Below are positions 1-8,975 of a DNA stretch of 38,587 nt, in pieces. Within the stretch, counting starts at the first letter, position 1. Every line of letters starts with the position of its first letter. The notes below the pieces were generated by a model. It was not told where the DNA came from. It saw only the letters and a list, made by a program, of their open reading frames with translations, and did no database searches. This stretch comes from Methylotenera sp. (GTDB taxonomy: Bacteria > Pseudomonadota > Gammaproteobacteria > Burkholderiales > Methylophilaceae), in NCBI GenBank assembly GCA_021732365.1, contig JAKFVD010000023.1, positions 1-38,587 on the forward strand, in the 5' to 3' direction. Position numbers and translations under genes: made by a program.

Positions 1-350
1 GTTTCAATCGGCAACATCGAAATAGAGGTTGGTTTTGAAGCGTCATAAAGCAATTCGGTCGGACACATGGTGGTACGGCCTGCGCTGGATGGCAGCAAAC
101 GTTGACCGTAATCTGCAAAGAAAATCGCGTTAATCAACTCTGATTTACCGCGTGAAAACTCGGCCACAAAGGCAACGTTTAATTTATCTTCACGTAAGCG
201 CTCTAATAAATTGGTAATGCGCTGATCGATTTGCGCATCGTTAAGCTCTTGCTCATTAAGCCAGCTACGATAATCACAAATGCTATCAACCAGCGCTTTC
301 CGCCATTCGGAATACGCTGCAAATTGATGCGCCAGTTTATTTTCTGCCAT
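1..350 (-). CDS. Dynamin-like GTPase, N-terminal part (cut by window edge)
   Basis: The reading frame starts with ATG at 350 and stays open to the window edge, giving 116 residues. A P-loop reads AEFSRGKSEL (about residues 63-72), and GRTTMCPTEL follows at about 91-100, whose threonines fit the switch I (G2) region. This arrangement is typical of bacterial dynamin-like GTPases, which are usually 600 residues or more and often act on membranes. The first glycine of the classical GxxxxGKS loop is alanine here, which I recall as normal in this subfamily. The roughly 60 residues before the P-loop are polar and rich in charged residues. It diverges from the DUF971/ubi block, so 351-635 must carry both promoters. 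Family call is good; function in this cell is unknown because most of the protein lies outside the window. Confidence 0.8.
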   Translation of the reverse strand, partial: MAENKLAHQFAAYSEWRKALVDSICDYRSWLNEQELNDAQIDQRITNLLERLREDKLNVAFVAEFSRGKSELINAIFFADYGQRLLPSSAGRTTMCPTELLYDASKPTSISMLPIE

Positions 351-635
351 TGTCGTCCCCACGCCTTGTGCTTAATACAAGCACTTACAGAATTTCATTG
401 CTAAAATGCCTAGAAATAAGCTTCTTTATACTTAAAACAACTTTATCACAACATTGATATTATTTAAATTAATCAACGTTATTATCGGGTTTAATTCATT
501 TAGTTTCTGATGAAAGGCTAATTTTTAGCAATAAACGGTTAATTTAAGTAAAAATTTGTGGTTAAAAGCGCTAATTTGCTAGTCATAATATATGTTCTGT
601 TATTATTAATGCCTGAATTAATCCCACTTTTAGCA
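351..635. other. Divergent AT-rich intergenic region with a dyad
   Basis: No gene is visible here unless the DUF971 gene starts upstream at its GTG (558) or ATG (609). An imperfect 29-bp dyad lies at 451-479: ACATTGAT on the left, ATCAACGT on the right, with one mismatch between the arms and a TTTAAA centre. It lies between two divergent genes, so a shared operator is possible. The spacing does not match an FNR site (TTGAT-N4-ATCAA). Promoter assignments are not clear by eye. Confidence 0.3.
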
Positions 636-1031
636 ATGACCGATACTAATCAACAATCACATAGCCAATACTCCCCGCACCCAATCGATATTCGTTTGCA
701 CCAAGTTTCGCGGTTGTTAGAAATTAAATTTGATAACAATACCGAGTGCATGCTGTCGACTGAATTTTTGCGCGTCTATTCACCTTCTGCCGAAGTACGC
801 GGCCATGGCGCGGGACAAGAAACGCTGCAAATCGGCAAAGAGGATGTGAATATCAGCGCTATCGAACCAGTAGGCAATTACGCAGTCAAGCTAGTGTTCA
901 CAGATGGTCATGATACTGGCTTGTATTCATGGGATTATTTATACGAAATGGCTAAAAATTACGAAGCCATGTGGCAAGATTATATTGCTAAGCTTGAAAT
1001 GGCTGGGCACAAGCGTAAGCAGATTGTTTAG
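636..1031 (+). CDS. DUF971 domain protein upstream of ubiE
   Basis: This 131-residue protein has the DUF971 pattern: FLRVYSPSAEVRGHG, then EPVGNYAVKLVFTDGHD, then a YSWDYLYE motif. The same fold forms the N-terminal domain of gamma-butyrobetaine hydroxylases. In bacteria it occurs alone, often next to ubiE, and its biochemical role is not established. The frame is open upstream to a GTG at 558 and an ATG at 609, but that extension encodes a hydrophobic leader that is unusual for this small soluble family, so I chose ATG 636. No strong ribosome binding site favours any start. It ends 9 bases before ubiE and is probably cotranscribed with it. Confidence 0.8.
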   Translation: MTDTNQQSHSQYSPHPIDIRLHQVSRLLEIKFDNNTECMLSTEFLRVYSPSAEVRGHGAGQETLQIGKEDVNISAIEPVGNYAVKLVFTDGHDTGLYSWDYLYEMAKNYEAMWQDYIAKLEMAGHKRKQIV

Positions 1032-1040
1032 GAAATTCAT

Positions 1041-1778
1041 ATGACCGAAAAAACCACGCATTTTGGCTTTAAAACCATTAGCGAACCGATAAAACAGCAA
1101 AAAGTGGGCGAAGTATTTCATTCTGTCGCCAGCAAATACGACATCATGAACGATGTGATGTCAGCAGGCTTGCACCGCGTTTGGAAACGCTTTGCTGTGG
1201 ATGTGAGCGGCGTTAAGGCGGGCGATAAGGTATTGGATATTGCAGGCGGTAGTGGCGATTTATCTAAACTATTTGCTCAAAAAGTTGGCGCAACTGGCGA
1301 AGTGATATTAACTGATATTAACGCATCGATGCTTGCAGTTGGGCGCGACCGCATGATTGACGCTGGGCTAAGCGTGCCTGCTATGCAATGTAATGCCGAG
1401 CAATTGCCGTTTGCCGACAATAGTTTCGATTGTGTGATTGTGGCATTTGGCTTGCGTAATATGACGCATAAAGATGTGGCATTAAAAGAAATGCAGCGCG
1501 TGCTAAAAGTAGGTGGCAGGCTGCTGGTTTTAGAATTCTCAAAAGTTTGGCAACCTTTAGAAAAATTATATGACGTCTATTCGTTCAAGCTTTTACCATT
1601 TATGGGCAAATTAATCGCCAAAGATGCCGAAAGCTACCAGTACTTGGCCGAGAGTATTCGTATGCATCCAGACCAAGAAACACTTAAACAAATGATGATG
1701 GATGCTGGATTAAGCCAAGTGGATTACCACAACTTAAACGCTGGCGTAGTTGCCTTACATAAGGGCTACAAAACGTAG
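1041..1778 (+). CDS. ubiE: Ubiquinone/menaquinone C-methyltransferase UbiE
   Basis: UbiE is a SAM-dependent methyltransferase that methylates the benzoquinol ring in ubiquinone synthesis (and demethylmenaquinol where present). The 245 residues are full length. The N-terminal signature [17 protein letters not shown] is at about 25-41, the SAM-binding motif [12 protein letters not shown] at 64-75, and the second family signature is near [20 protein letters not shown] precedes the ATG at normal spacing. Nine-base gaps separate it from the DUF971 gene before it and ubiJ after it, so the ubi genes form one transcription unit. Confidence 0.97.
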   Translation: MTEKTTHFGFKTISEPIKQQKVGEVFHSVASKYDIMNDVMSAGLHRVWKRFAVDVSGVKAGDKVLDIAGGSGDLSKLFAQKVGATGEVILTDINASMLAVGRDRMIDAGLSVPAMQCNAEQLPFADNSFDCVIVAFGLRNMTHKDVALKEMQRVLKVGGRLLVLEFSKVWQPLEKLYDVYSFKLLPFMGKLIAKDAESYQYLAESIRMHPDQETLKQMMMDAGLSQVDYHNLNAGVVALHKGYKT

Positions 1779-1787
1779 CGCATTTAA

Positions 1788-2390
1788 ATGCTTAAACCAT
1801 TAATTACCCGTTTTTTGCAACATATTACTCAGCAAAACAGCTGGTCACGGCCATACTTAACCCCTTTTTCGGGCAGAATTTTACAGTTTGATTTTTCGCT
1901 AGTTAAAGCACATTTGATTATTTTAGAAGATGGCAGTTTAAGCATGGCAGGCGATACTGCCAGCGCCGATGCGGTCATTCACATACCGCCAAGCTTAGCC
2001 ATGCGCTTGATGGCGCAAGACGAATCGGCAAAAATGCAAATCAAAATTGATGGCGATACACATTTAGCCACAGAGCTAAGTAAAGTTTTGCAACAAATGC
2101 GCTGGGATATTGAAGAAGATTTAAGCCATTTGATGGGCGATATTGCGGCAAATAAGCTGGTGACTGGTAGCCAAAAAATAGCACAAGAAACCAAAAAGCA
2201 AACGGTTAATTTGGCTGAAATGCTCAGCGAATATTGGCAAGAAGAGAAACTGCTTATCGCCAAAAAATGGCAAGTTGAAAAATTCGTGCCAGAGGTAGAT
2301 AGCCTTAAAAGTGATATAGCGCGCTTTGAAAAAAAACTGAAAAAACTAAGCAAATCAGCCGACGATTCTGCAGAAAGCCCTTCTGATTAA
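1788..2390 (+). CDS. ubiJ: Ubiquinone biosynthesis accessory factor UbiJ
   Basis: This 200-residue SCP2-type protein sits between ubiE and ubiB, the standard proteobacterial position of ubiJ (formerly yigP). UbiJ binds lipids and with UbiK helps the soluble ubiquinone-synthesis complex handle hydrophobic intermediates. The SCP2-like part covers roughly residues 20-105 (FDFSLVKAHLIILEDGSL, then strands with alternating hydrophobic residues). The C-terminal third is helical and highly charged, with a likely coiled coil at about 165-190 (SLKSDIARFEKKLKKLSK). Its TAA stop shares one base with the ubiB ATG, so the two are translationally coupled. Sequence alone is weakly conserved in this family; the gene order makes the call firm. 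Confidence 0.9.
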   Translation: MLKPLITRFLQHITQQNSWSRPYLTPFSGRILQFDFSLVKAHLIILEDGSLSMAGDTASADAVIHIPPSLAMRLMAQDESAKMQIKIDGDTHLATELSKVLQQMRWDIEEDLSHLMGDIAANKLVTGSQKIAQETKKQTVNLAEMLSEYWQEEKLLIAKKWQVEKFVPEVDSLKSDIARFEKKLKKLSKSADDSAESPSD

Positions 2391-3967
2391 TGCACTACTT
2401 TCGCCTACTCATCATTATTTTCATCCTATTAAAATTTGGATTAGATGAATTTATCAGTGAGCACATTAGCTTTAAGCCTTTGCACAAGCTCATTAAAGTC
2501 TTGTTTTTTTGGCGCAATACCGCGCTGCCAAGAGGCGTGCGTTTACGTTTAGCGCTAGAAAAATTAGGTCCTTTATTTGTCAAGTTTGGGCAAATGTTAT
2601 CAACGCGCCGCGATTTATTGGCGCCAGATGTGGCAAATGAGCTGGCAAAACTGCAAGATCAAGTGCCGCCTTTTGCGTTTTCAGAAGTACAAAAAAGCAT
2701 TGAAACCGCATTTGAATTACCGCTAGACCAAGTTTATAACCAATTTGATACGGTTGCGGTTGCCAGCGCTTCGGTGGCACAAGTACACTTTGCCCTATTG
2801 CCAGATGGGCAGCCTGTAGCAGTAAAAGTATTGCGACCTGGTATTGCGAAAGTGATTCATCAAGATTTGCAGCTACTTAAATCACTGGCATGGTTATTAC
2901 AAACGGTTTCGAGTGAAGGCAAGCGCTTAAAACCTTTAGAAGTCGTCGATGAGTTCGCGCGCCACACCAAACATGAATTGGATTTAACCTTAGAAGCAGC
3001 TAACTGTAGCCAATTAGCGCGTAACTTCGCTGAAAATGACGAAATAAGAGCAAAACTGCTGATTCCTGATGTGTATTGGGATTACTGCCGCAAAGAAGTG
3101 ATGACCATGCAGCGCATGGTCGGCACACCGATTAGCCAGATTGATGTGTTACGTGCAAAAGGTATAGATATTACAAAGCTTGCGCACGATGGCGTTGAAA
3201 TCTTTTTTACGCAAGTGTTTCGTGACGGGTTCTTTCATGCCGATATGCACCCTGGCAATATTCAGGTTGCCGATGAAGGGCCAGATAAAGGTAAATACAT
3301 CGCACTGGATTTTGGCATTATGGGTAGCTTAAGTGATACCGATAAGTACTATCTGGCGCGCAATTTTCTGGCTTTCTTTAATCGTGACTATCGCGATGTG
3401 GCAATCGCCCATATCGAATCGGGTTGGGTGCCAAAAGACACCAATACAGACGAATTAGAAACCGCAATCCGCGCTATTTGTGAACCTATTTTTGATAAAC
3501 CGTTGAAAGACATTTCTTTTGGCCGCACCTTATTAAGCTTGTTTCAAATGTCACGCCGCTTTGGCGTAGTCATTCAGCCGCAGCTTGTTATGTTGCAAAA
3601 AACGCTGCTCAATATTGAAGGCCTAGGCCGCGATTTAGATCCTAATATTGATTTATGGCAAACCGCCAAGCCGTTTTTAAAACGCTGGATGAGTGAGCAA
3701 GTGGGTTGGCGCAGCATGGTCAATACATTCAAAAAAGAGCTGCCATTTATCTTAAAAAATACGCCACAAATGCCGCGTTTGGTGCACCAGTTTTTGAATC
3801 AGCAAACCCATGCAGAGCAAGATATGCCGATGCGGCAGACGATGGATGCGCTGATTAAGGCGCAGCAGAAGCAAGCACGCTGGCAAAAAAGATTAACCTT
3901 AATTATTGGCGTTTTACTTGTATTGCAAATCGCTAGCTTTATTGCTTTTGGTTTTAAATTTATTTAA
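2390..3967 (+). CDS. ubiB: UbiB, atypical kinase-like ATPase for ubiquinone synthesis
   Basis: UbiB is an ADCK/ABC1-family protein needed for ubiquinone synthesis; it has ATPase rather than ordinary protein kinase activity and acts at the membrane. Family marks in order: KFGQ (the KxGQ motif, residues 65-68), an alanine/serine-rich loop VASASVAQVHFA, the lysine strand VAVKVLRPG, the catalytic-loop equivalent HADMHPGNI and the metal motif LDFGIMG. A clear transmembrane helix lies at the C-terminus (LTLIIGVLLVLQIASFIAF), and the N-terminus is also hydrophobic. 525 residues is normal length. It overlaps the ubiJ stop by one base. Confidence 0.97.
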   Translation: MHYFRLLIIIFILLKFGLDEFISEHISFKPLHKLIKVLFFWRNTALPRGVRLRLALEKLGPLFVKFGQMLSTRRDLLAPDVANELAKLQDQVPPFAFSEVQKSIETAFELPLDQVYNQFDTVAVASASVAQVHFALLPDGQPVAVKVLRPGIAKVIHQDLQLLKSLAWLLQTVSSEGKRLKPLEVVDEFARHTKHELDLTLEAANCSQLARNFAENDEIRAKLLIPDVYWDYCRKEVMTMQRMVGTPISQIDVLRAKGIDITKLAHDGVEIFFTQVFRDGFFHADMHPGNIQVADEGPDKGKYIALDFGIMGSLSDTDKYYLARNFLAFFNRDYRDVAIAHIESGWVPKDTNTDELETAIRAICEPIFDKPLKDISFGRTLLSLFQMSRRFGVVIQPQLVMLQKTLLNIEGLGRDLDPNIDLWQTAKPFLKRWMSEQVGWRSMVNTFKKELPFILKNTPQMPRLVHQFLNQQTHAEQDMPMRQTMDALIKAQQKQARWQKRLTLIIGVLLVLQIASFIAFGFKFI

Positions 3968-3985
3968 ATATTAGGAGTTAAAGTG

Positions 3986-4432
3986 ATGATAAAAATATTT
4001 TCCTGTTTAAGCCTTTGTTTGTTTTTAGCCTTCTCAAATATCGTCATTGCCCAAGACTTAAGCCCTGTCGGCTTATGGAAAACGATTGATGACAAAACAG
4101 GCAAACCACGCTCACTTATCCGCATTAATGAAAACAACGGCGAATTGAGTGCCGTGGTTGAAAAAGGCTTATTGGCAACAGATACTGGCGAAGCAATTTG
4201 TGATAAATGTACAGATGAGCGAAAAGACAAAAAAATCATTGGCATGACGATTGCCAAAGGGCTTAAGAAAAATGGCAATCAATATGATGGCGGTGAAATA
4301 CTAGACCCAAACAATGGCAAAATATATCGTTGCAAAATGAAGTTGGATGAAACTGGTAATACTCTGGAAGTGCGCGGTTATATTGGCATATCGCTGCTTG
4401 GCCGCTCACAAGTTTGGAATCGGGTTGAATAA
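3986..4432 (+). CDS. Secreted DUF2147 protein
   Basis: A 148-residue exported protein. An N-terminal signal peptide (MIKIFSCLSLCLFLAFSNIVIA, then QDLSP) is followed by the DUF2147 pattern: VGLWKTIDDKTGKPRSLIRI, a CDKC pair, and GKIYRCKMKL towards the end. DUF2147 proteins are small periplasmic or secreted proteins of unknown role. The frame allows GTG at 3983, but ATG 3986 has the better distance (8 bases) to AGGAG at 3973-3977. It follows ubiB by 18 bases and may be read through from it. The three cysteines (CDKC and YRC) suggest a disulfide or a metal, which is inference. Confidence 0.8.
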   Translation: MIKIFSCLSLCLFLAFSNIVIAQDLSPVGLWKTIDDKTGKPRSLIRINENNGELSAVVEKGLLATDTGEAICDKCTDERKDKKIIGMTIAKGLKKNGNQYDGGEILDPNNGKIYRCKMKLDETGNTLEVRGYIGISLLGRSQVWNRVE

Positions 4433-4467
4433 GCTAACAAATAAAAAGTAAAGTAAGGAAAAGAGTC

Positions 4468-5898
4468 GTGCTGATTTGGTTTGTTGTTGCATATCTACTT
4501 GTTTCTATTGGCATAGGCCTAGTTGCGGCAACTCGCGTCCATAATACAAAAGATTATGCAGTTGCAGGCCGCCACTTACCATTGCCTGTGGTAATGGCAA
4601 CCGTTTTTGCTACTTGGTTTGGCGCTGAGGCGGTATTCGGCGTATCTGCCACCTTTGTGCAGGAAGGCTTAAATGGGGTCGTAGCAGATCCATTTGGCTC
4701 TAGCATGTGCTTAATTATCGCTGGCTTTTTCTTTTCTACTCAACTCTACAAACTTAATATTATTACACTGGGTGATTTTTACCGCATGCGCTACAACCGC
4801 ACGGTAGAAGTGCTAACCACTATCGCTATTGTTGTATCGTATTTAGGTTGGGTTGCTGCACAAATCAAAGCGCTAGGCTTAATTTTTAACATGATTACGC
4901 ATGGTGCTATCAGTGAAGAAATGGGCATGATTATTGGCACTGCAATCGTATTAACTTACACAACATTAGGCGGCATGTTATCAGTAGCCGTGCTGGATTT
5001 TGTGCAGATGATCGTGGTGATTGGCGGCTTACTTTACATAGGCAGCATTGTATCTGGCATGACAGGTGGCGTCGCACCTGTGATTGAACATGCAAGAGCC
5101 GCTGGCAAACTAGATTTCTTCCCCAAAGGCAGCGATATCTGGGTGTGGATTACATTTCTGGGTGGCTGGGTGACCATGATGTTAGGTAGCATTCCGCAAC
5201 AAGATGTTTTTCAGCGCATCACTTCCGCCAAAAGTGCAAAAATCGCGCTGTGGGGCTCTGTTTTAGGCGCAAGCGTCTATTTCTGTTTCACTTTTGTGCC
5301 TATGTTTATTGCTTATTCTGCCACGTTAATCGACCCTGCCGTGTTTGGTAAACTGGTACAAGAAGATTCTCAGCGTGTACTACCAACCTTGGTTTTAACG
5401 CATACGCCATTGTTGGCACAGGCCATTTTCTTTGGCGCTGTGTTGTCAGCCATCATGAGCTGCTCATCAGCCACCCTACTCGCCCCATCTGTCAGTTTTG
5501 CAGAGAACATCGTCAAAGCTTATGTGCCCAACATGAGTGATGCTGCGTTTTTGCGGGTAATGCGAATCTGCTTAATTGGGTTTGCGCTATGTGTGCTGCT
5601 TTATGCGTTAAATTCCGATTTAACTATTTTTGGCATGGTCGAATCTGCCTACAAAATCACGTTAGCAGGTGCGTTTATACCGCTAGTGTTTGGTGCTTTT
5701 TGGGAACACTCAACCAGTCAAGGTGCCATGTTTGCTATTATTGGCGGTATTGGTAGCTGGCTAATCATTGAGCTGTCGCTAGGTGAAGCAAGCTTAATTC
5801 CACCACAGTTAATTGGCTTAGCGGTGAGCACTGCAGGGATGATCATTGGCTCATTATTGCCACAAAGAATAGGCGTGGTTTATATACACGAAAGCTAA
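4468..5898 (+). CDS. Sodium:solute symporter family protein
   Basis: A 476-residue inner-membrane transporter with about 13 hydrophobic segments, of the SSS family that includes PutP and related Na+ symporters. Typical features are the N-terminal DYAVAGRHLPL loop, the ATWFGAEAVFG segment, and GDFYRMRYNR between early helices. A conserved core follows: LGWVAAQIKALG, then QQDVFQRITSAKSAKIA, then SAIMSCSSATLLAPSVSFAEN, which contains the serines that usually form the second Na+ site. Substrate cannot be read from the sequence. The start is GTG, with AAGGAA about 8 bases upstream. The convergent glycosyltransferase gene ends only 11 bases away with no obvious terminator between them. Confidence 0.9.
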   Translation: MLIWFVVAYLLVSIGIGLVAATRVHNTKDYAVAGRHLPLPVVMATVFATWFGAEAVFGVSATFVQEGLNGVVADPFGSSMCLIIAGFFFSTQLYKLNIITLGDFYRMRYNRTVEVLTTIAIVVSYLGWVAAQIKALGLIFNMITHGAISEEMGMIIGTAIVLTYTTLGGMLSVAVLDFVQMIVVIGGLLYIGSIVSGMTGGVAPVIEHARAAGKLDFFPKGSDIWVWITFLGGWVTMMLGSIPQQDVFQRITSAKSAKIALWGSVLGASVYFCFTFVPMFIAYSATLIDPAVFGKLVQEDSQRVLPTLVLTHTPLLAQAIFFGAVLSAIMSCSSATLLAPSVSFAENIVKAYVPNMSDAAFLRVMRICLIGFALCVLLYALNSDLTIFGMVESAYKITLAGAFIPLVFGAFWEHSTSQGAMFAIIGGIGSWLIIELSLGEASLIPPQLIGLAVSTAGMIIGSLLPQRIGVVYIHES

Positions 5899-5909
5899 TG
5901 CTTTGCTTA

Positions 5910-7160
5910 TTATCTATTAGCAGCATACTTAACCAATGCGGGATGCATAATTTCAAGGCGCTTTTCATGCATTTTTTTGTGCGTCATATTGCTAACCGCG
6001 TCTATGCAGGCGCTACTTAAACTCACCAAAGCCTGTCTGTTTTGAATCACTGCAATCAGTTGATTTTTTAAGCTACTCATATCGCCAGTTTTAAAAAAGT
6101 AGCCAGTTTTTTGATTTTCCACACACTGCATCAAGCCCGCCGTATCCGCACACAAAACAGGTAAGGCCTGAGAAAACGCGTCAAATACATTTCTAGGTTG
6201 TTCATCCGACAAGCTGGGGATAACCATCAAATCATAATGATGCAGCAAGTTAAAAAAATCAGCGCCATATTTTATAGTGCCGCATAATTTAATATTCGCT
6301 TGCTTTTTATTGGCTAAAATTAGCTGCTCACATTCATGTAGCAAACTCCCATCTCCAACTATATCCAGCGATAAAAGATAGCCTTTATCAAGCAGATCGC
6401 TCACCGCCTGAATGAGCAACAATATGCCTTTTTCAAATACTAATCGGCCTGCGAATATTAGCTTGATGGGCGCATTAATTTGAGCAGATTTAAATTGAAT
6501 CAAGCTATCCAAGAATTCAGGCTTCACAATATTATCGGCATCTATCCAAGTTGCAGGGATAACAAAGCCTTTGTGCTGTTGATTACCTAATAAGGTTTTT
6601 TTATAGGCTTCTTGCGTAAATGTACTTAAGTCTGCACTTTGTACGCACCATTTATTCAAATTTTCGCAAATAGTTGCGCGAATTTTTTGCTTAATACTGC
6701 CTTTTTGCCCCTTAGGAATACGCCAAAAGGCAGACTCTACATTGATAAAATGAAAGCGCTTTTTAAAAAGAAGCATAGGGCAAATAAACCAAGCCTCTGG
6801 AATTGGCCAACTTGCTACACCACTGTGTACAATCTCAGATTTTTTTACTTCTTGCCAAATGATACTGGTCGTTTTAGGTAATAGAAACAAGCCATGTAAC
6901 GTGTTTTTTGGTTTTGTAATCATCACAAAACGCACATTTTTTAAAGCTGGATTGTTTTCAATTTCTACCGCATCTGCGTACGGTGCTTCATCCGAAAAAT
7001 AAGAAATCAGCGTTAAGTTTTCAATATATTGTGTGTGCTCGATTAAATCTTTAGCCCATGCCAGTGAAATACATAATTTATTTTGCGCATTACGCATATA
7101 AGGCACTGAAAACAAAACCAATAAATAGGGTTCGGATATTTTAAGCGGGTTCATATTCAT
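5910..7160 (-). CDS. Glycosyltransferase family 4 (GT-B fold)
   Basis: A 416-residue cytoplasmic glycosyltransferase. The C-terminal GT4 half is clear: IFAGRLVFEKGILLLIQAV (nucleotide-sugar binding start), LDIVGDGSLL, IKLCGTIKYG, then PSLSDEQPRNVFDAFSQALP. The usual EX7E motif reads D-X7-D here, a conservative change. Acceptor and donor are not predictable; neighbours are DNA repair and export genes rather than a polysaccharide locus. I placed the start at ATG 7160; GTG at 7163 and ATG at 7154 are equally in frame and no clear Shine-Dalgarno decides. It is the last gene of the minus-strand operon, 36 bases after mutM. Its AT content seems somewhat higher than that of mutM, which may mean later acquisition. 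Confidence 0.85.
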   Translation of the reverse strand: MNMNPLKISEPYLLVLFSVPYMRNAQNKLCISLAWAKDLIEHTQYIENLTLISYFSDEAPYADAVEIENNPALKNVRFVMITKPKNTLHGLFLLPKTTSIIWQEVKKSEIVHSGVASWPIPEAWFICPMLLFKKRFHFINVESAFWRIPKGQKGSIKQKIRATICENLNKWCVQSADLSTFTQEAYKKTLLGNQQHKGFVIPATWIDADNIVKPEFLDSLIQFKSAQINAPIKLIFAGRLVFEKGILLLIQAVSDLLDKGYLLSLDIVGDGSLLHECEQLILANKKQANIKLCGTIKYGADFFNLLHHYDLMVIPSLSDEQPRNVFDAFSQALPVLCADTAGLMQCVENQKTGYFFKTGDMSSLKNQLIAVIQNRQALVSLSSACIDAVSNMTHKKMHEKRLEIMHPALVKYAANR

Positions 7161-7196
7161 CACTGCACCACATTATTAATGCTCATATTTAGGTAA

Positions 7197-8042
7197 TTAT
7201 TGCCGTGACTGGCAGTTTGCGCAATAAAAAGTAGAGCGCTGCCCCAAGCGAATGTTTTTGATTGCACTTTTGCATACTTTGCATGGCTCATCCGTTCGTC
7301 CATATACAAAATATTCCTGCTGAAAATAACCAGGATTACCATCTGCGCCAAAAAAATCGCGTAAGCTACTGCCGCCAGCATTCAAGGCGGCATTGAGTGT
7401 AGATTTTATTTCAGCGACTAATTTTTCACACGTTTTGAGGGTTAAGTTTTTTGCTGGTGTCTCCGGATGTATGCGCGCGCGGAATAAAGATTCCGAAGCG
7501 TAAATATTACCCACTCCCACCACTAAGTGACTATCCATTATGGCAACTTTAATCGCTGCCGTTCGGGTACGGATTGCATCGTATAAATACTGCGCACTAA
7601 AGCCGTCTTCAAGCGGCTCTGGGCCAAGTACGCTAATGAGCACATGCTCGTTTGGATTATTTCCTGCCCACAATACTGCGCCAAAACGGCGGGGGTCGCG
7701 CAGCCTTAGAACTTTGCCATCATCGAATACAATATCAAAGTGATCATGCTTTTCAGGCGGATAATTGCGCTCTAGCAAGCAAATACGGCCAGACATGCCT
7801 AAATGCAGCAGCAAAGTTCCGAATGTGACAATCTTATCTTCTGACATTTCGCCGAAATCAGCCAAAATATACTTGGCTCGGCGCGTTAAGTTGAGTAGTT
7901 TTTTGCCGTGCAGGGTTTGCGGCAAATGTGCTGGAATTGGCCAGCGCATGCTGGCATTGCGAATCACCACTGCGGTGACACCTTGATTAATTAATGGCAG
8001 CAGCCCGCGGCGTGTGATTTCTACCTCGGGTAATTCAGGCAT
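7197..8042 (-). CDS. mutM: Formamidopyrimidine-DNA glycosylase (Fpg/MutM)
   Basis: MutM removes oxidised purines such as 8-oxoguanine and cuts the abasic site in base excision repair. The 281 residues contain every hallmark: the N-terminal PELPEVE with catalytic Pro2 and Glu3, RRAKY with the conserved lysine (residue 57), RDPRRFG, VVGVGNIYASE, and a C-terminal zinc finger C-x2-C-x16-C-x2-C (CKVC ... CANC). It sits 12 bases after the DUF4340 gene in a minus-strand run. In many betaproteobacteria mutM lies near lolB and ispE, consistent with this block. Confidence 0.98.
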   Translation of the reverse strand: MPELPEVEITRRGLLPLINQGVTAVVIRNASMRWPIPAHLPQTLHGKKLLNLTRRAKYILADFGEMSEDKIVTFGTLLLHLGMSGRICLLERNYPPEKHDHFDIVFDDGKVLRLRDPRRFGAVLWAGNNPNEHVLISVLGPEPLEDGFSAQYLYDAIRTRTAAIKVAIMDSHLVVGVGNIYASESLFRARIHPETPAKNLTLKTCEKLVAEIKSTLNAALNAGGSSLRDFFGADGNPGYFQQEYFVYGRTDEPCKVCKSAIKNIRLGQRSTFYCANCQSRQ

Positions 8043-8054
8043 GTGCGCTAATCG

Positions 8055-8948
8055 CTATTTTAAATTAATGGGTGGATTCAACATGGTAAACCCAACATCA
8101 TTGGTAAAGTGATACAAAATACTTTCGTCAGGACGACCTAGCAACAATTCTGGCGACTCTTGAATTTTATCGAAATGAATTTTTTTGCCATCTTTTAGCT
8201 TCACTTCAAATGATGGATAAGTGGTCTTGCGGTCTGGCGTGTAAAGCTCTACAGATTTAGCTGGGCTTTGCTTCCAGCTAAAATCTAGCCATTCATTCAT
8301 TTCATTTTGAGTTGGTTTTGCTTGCGCAATATTCACTTTCCAATTGCCATCAGTTATGTCCACATTTAATCGCGTTTCTTCCCACTGCTCTAAGTGTGAA
8401 AAATCAAAGCCAGCAATTTGTTTGGCTTCGGCAGGTGAAAGCGGTAACTTATCGATTAGCTCAACGCTTTGCACGCTGGCAGCTTCTGAATAGCCGCCAT
8501 GAATTAAGTAAACTGCATCTTTATAAGCTAAATATTGTTGTTCAGTCACTGGATTATAAGTACCGAATACAAACTCTTCGGTGCCTTTAGTGCCAGTGAG
8601 CTGCAATTTAAGTGGCGGATTATTTAAGCCATACTTTTCTAAATCTTTCGCAGAAAACTTATCTTCACTGGTCGCTGCAATAATAGACAAAATACGTTGT
8701 ACAGACATTTGATCGGCACGCGCTTTATAAGGCGCTGTCATCAGCCAAAAACCGTATTTTTTTTCAAAACTGACGGCTTTTAATGCAGGAAACTCTACTT
8801 TAATCGCAGTAAAATCGGCTAATTTAAGTTCAGAAACAGCGTACTCAACAGGTGCGTTAACAGTTGCTTGTGGGCGCAAATATAAAAACGCAACCAGACC
8901 GCCGATGACCAACAACATCACCACATTTAATATCCATCTGTTTTTCAT
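8055..8948 (-). CDS. DUF4340 protein, partner of the Gld-type ABC exporter
   Basis: A 297-residue protein with one N-terminal transmembrane helix (MLLVIGGLVAFLYLRP) and a large periplasmic part. It matches the DUF4340 pattern: an early aromatic strand (KKYGFWLMTAPYKARAD), then KDLEKYGLNNPPLKLQL, then VFGTYNPVTEQQYLAY. DUF4340 proteins are usually encoded directly after GldG-like genes, as here (27 bases after it), and are presumed to belong to that membrane complex. No catalytic motif is visible. Confidence 0.8.
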   Translation of the reverse strand: MKNRWILNVVMLLVIGGLVAFLYLRPQATVNAPVEYAVSELKLADFTAIKVEFPALKAVSFEKKYGFWLMTAPYKARADQMSVQRILSIIAATSEDKFSAKDLEKYGLNNPPLKLQLTGTKGTEEFVFGTYNPVTEQQYLAYKDAVYLIHGGYSEAASVQSVELIDKLPLSPAEAKQIAGFDFSHLEQWEETRLNVDITDGNWKVNIAQAKPTQNEMNEWLDFSWKQSPAKSVELYTPDRKTTYPSFEVKLKDGKKIHFDKIQESPELLLGRPDESILYHFTNDVGFTMLNPPINLK

Positions 8949-8975
8949 TGATTGATTAACCTGTATTTGTATATT

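Noticed and set aside
451..479. FNR-type site
   Set aside because: TTGAT and ATCAA are separated by 13 bases instead of 4.
558..635. Upstream extension of the DUF971 protein from GTG 558
   Set aside because: It adds a hydrophobic leader not expected in this soluble family, and no ribosome binding site supports it.
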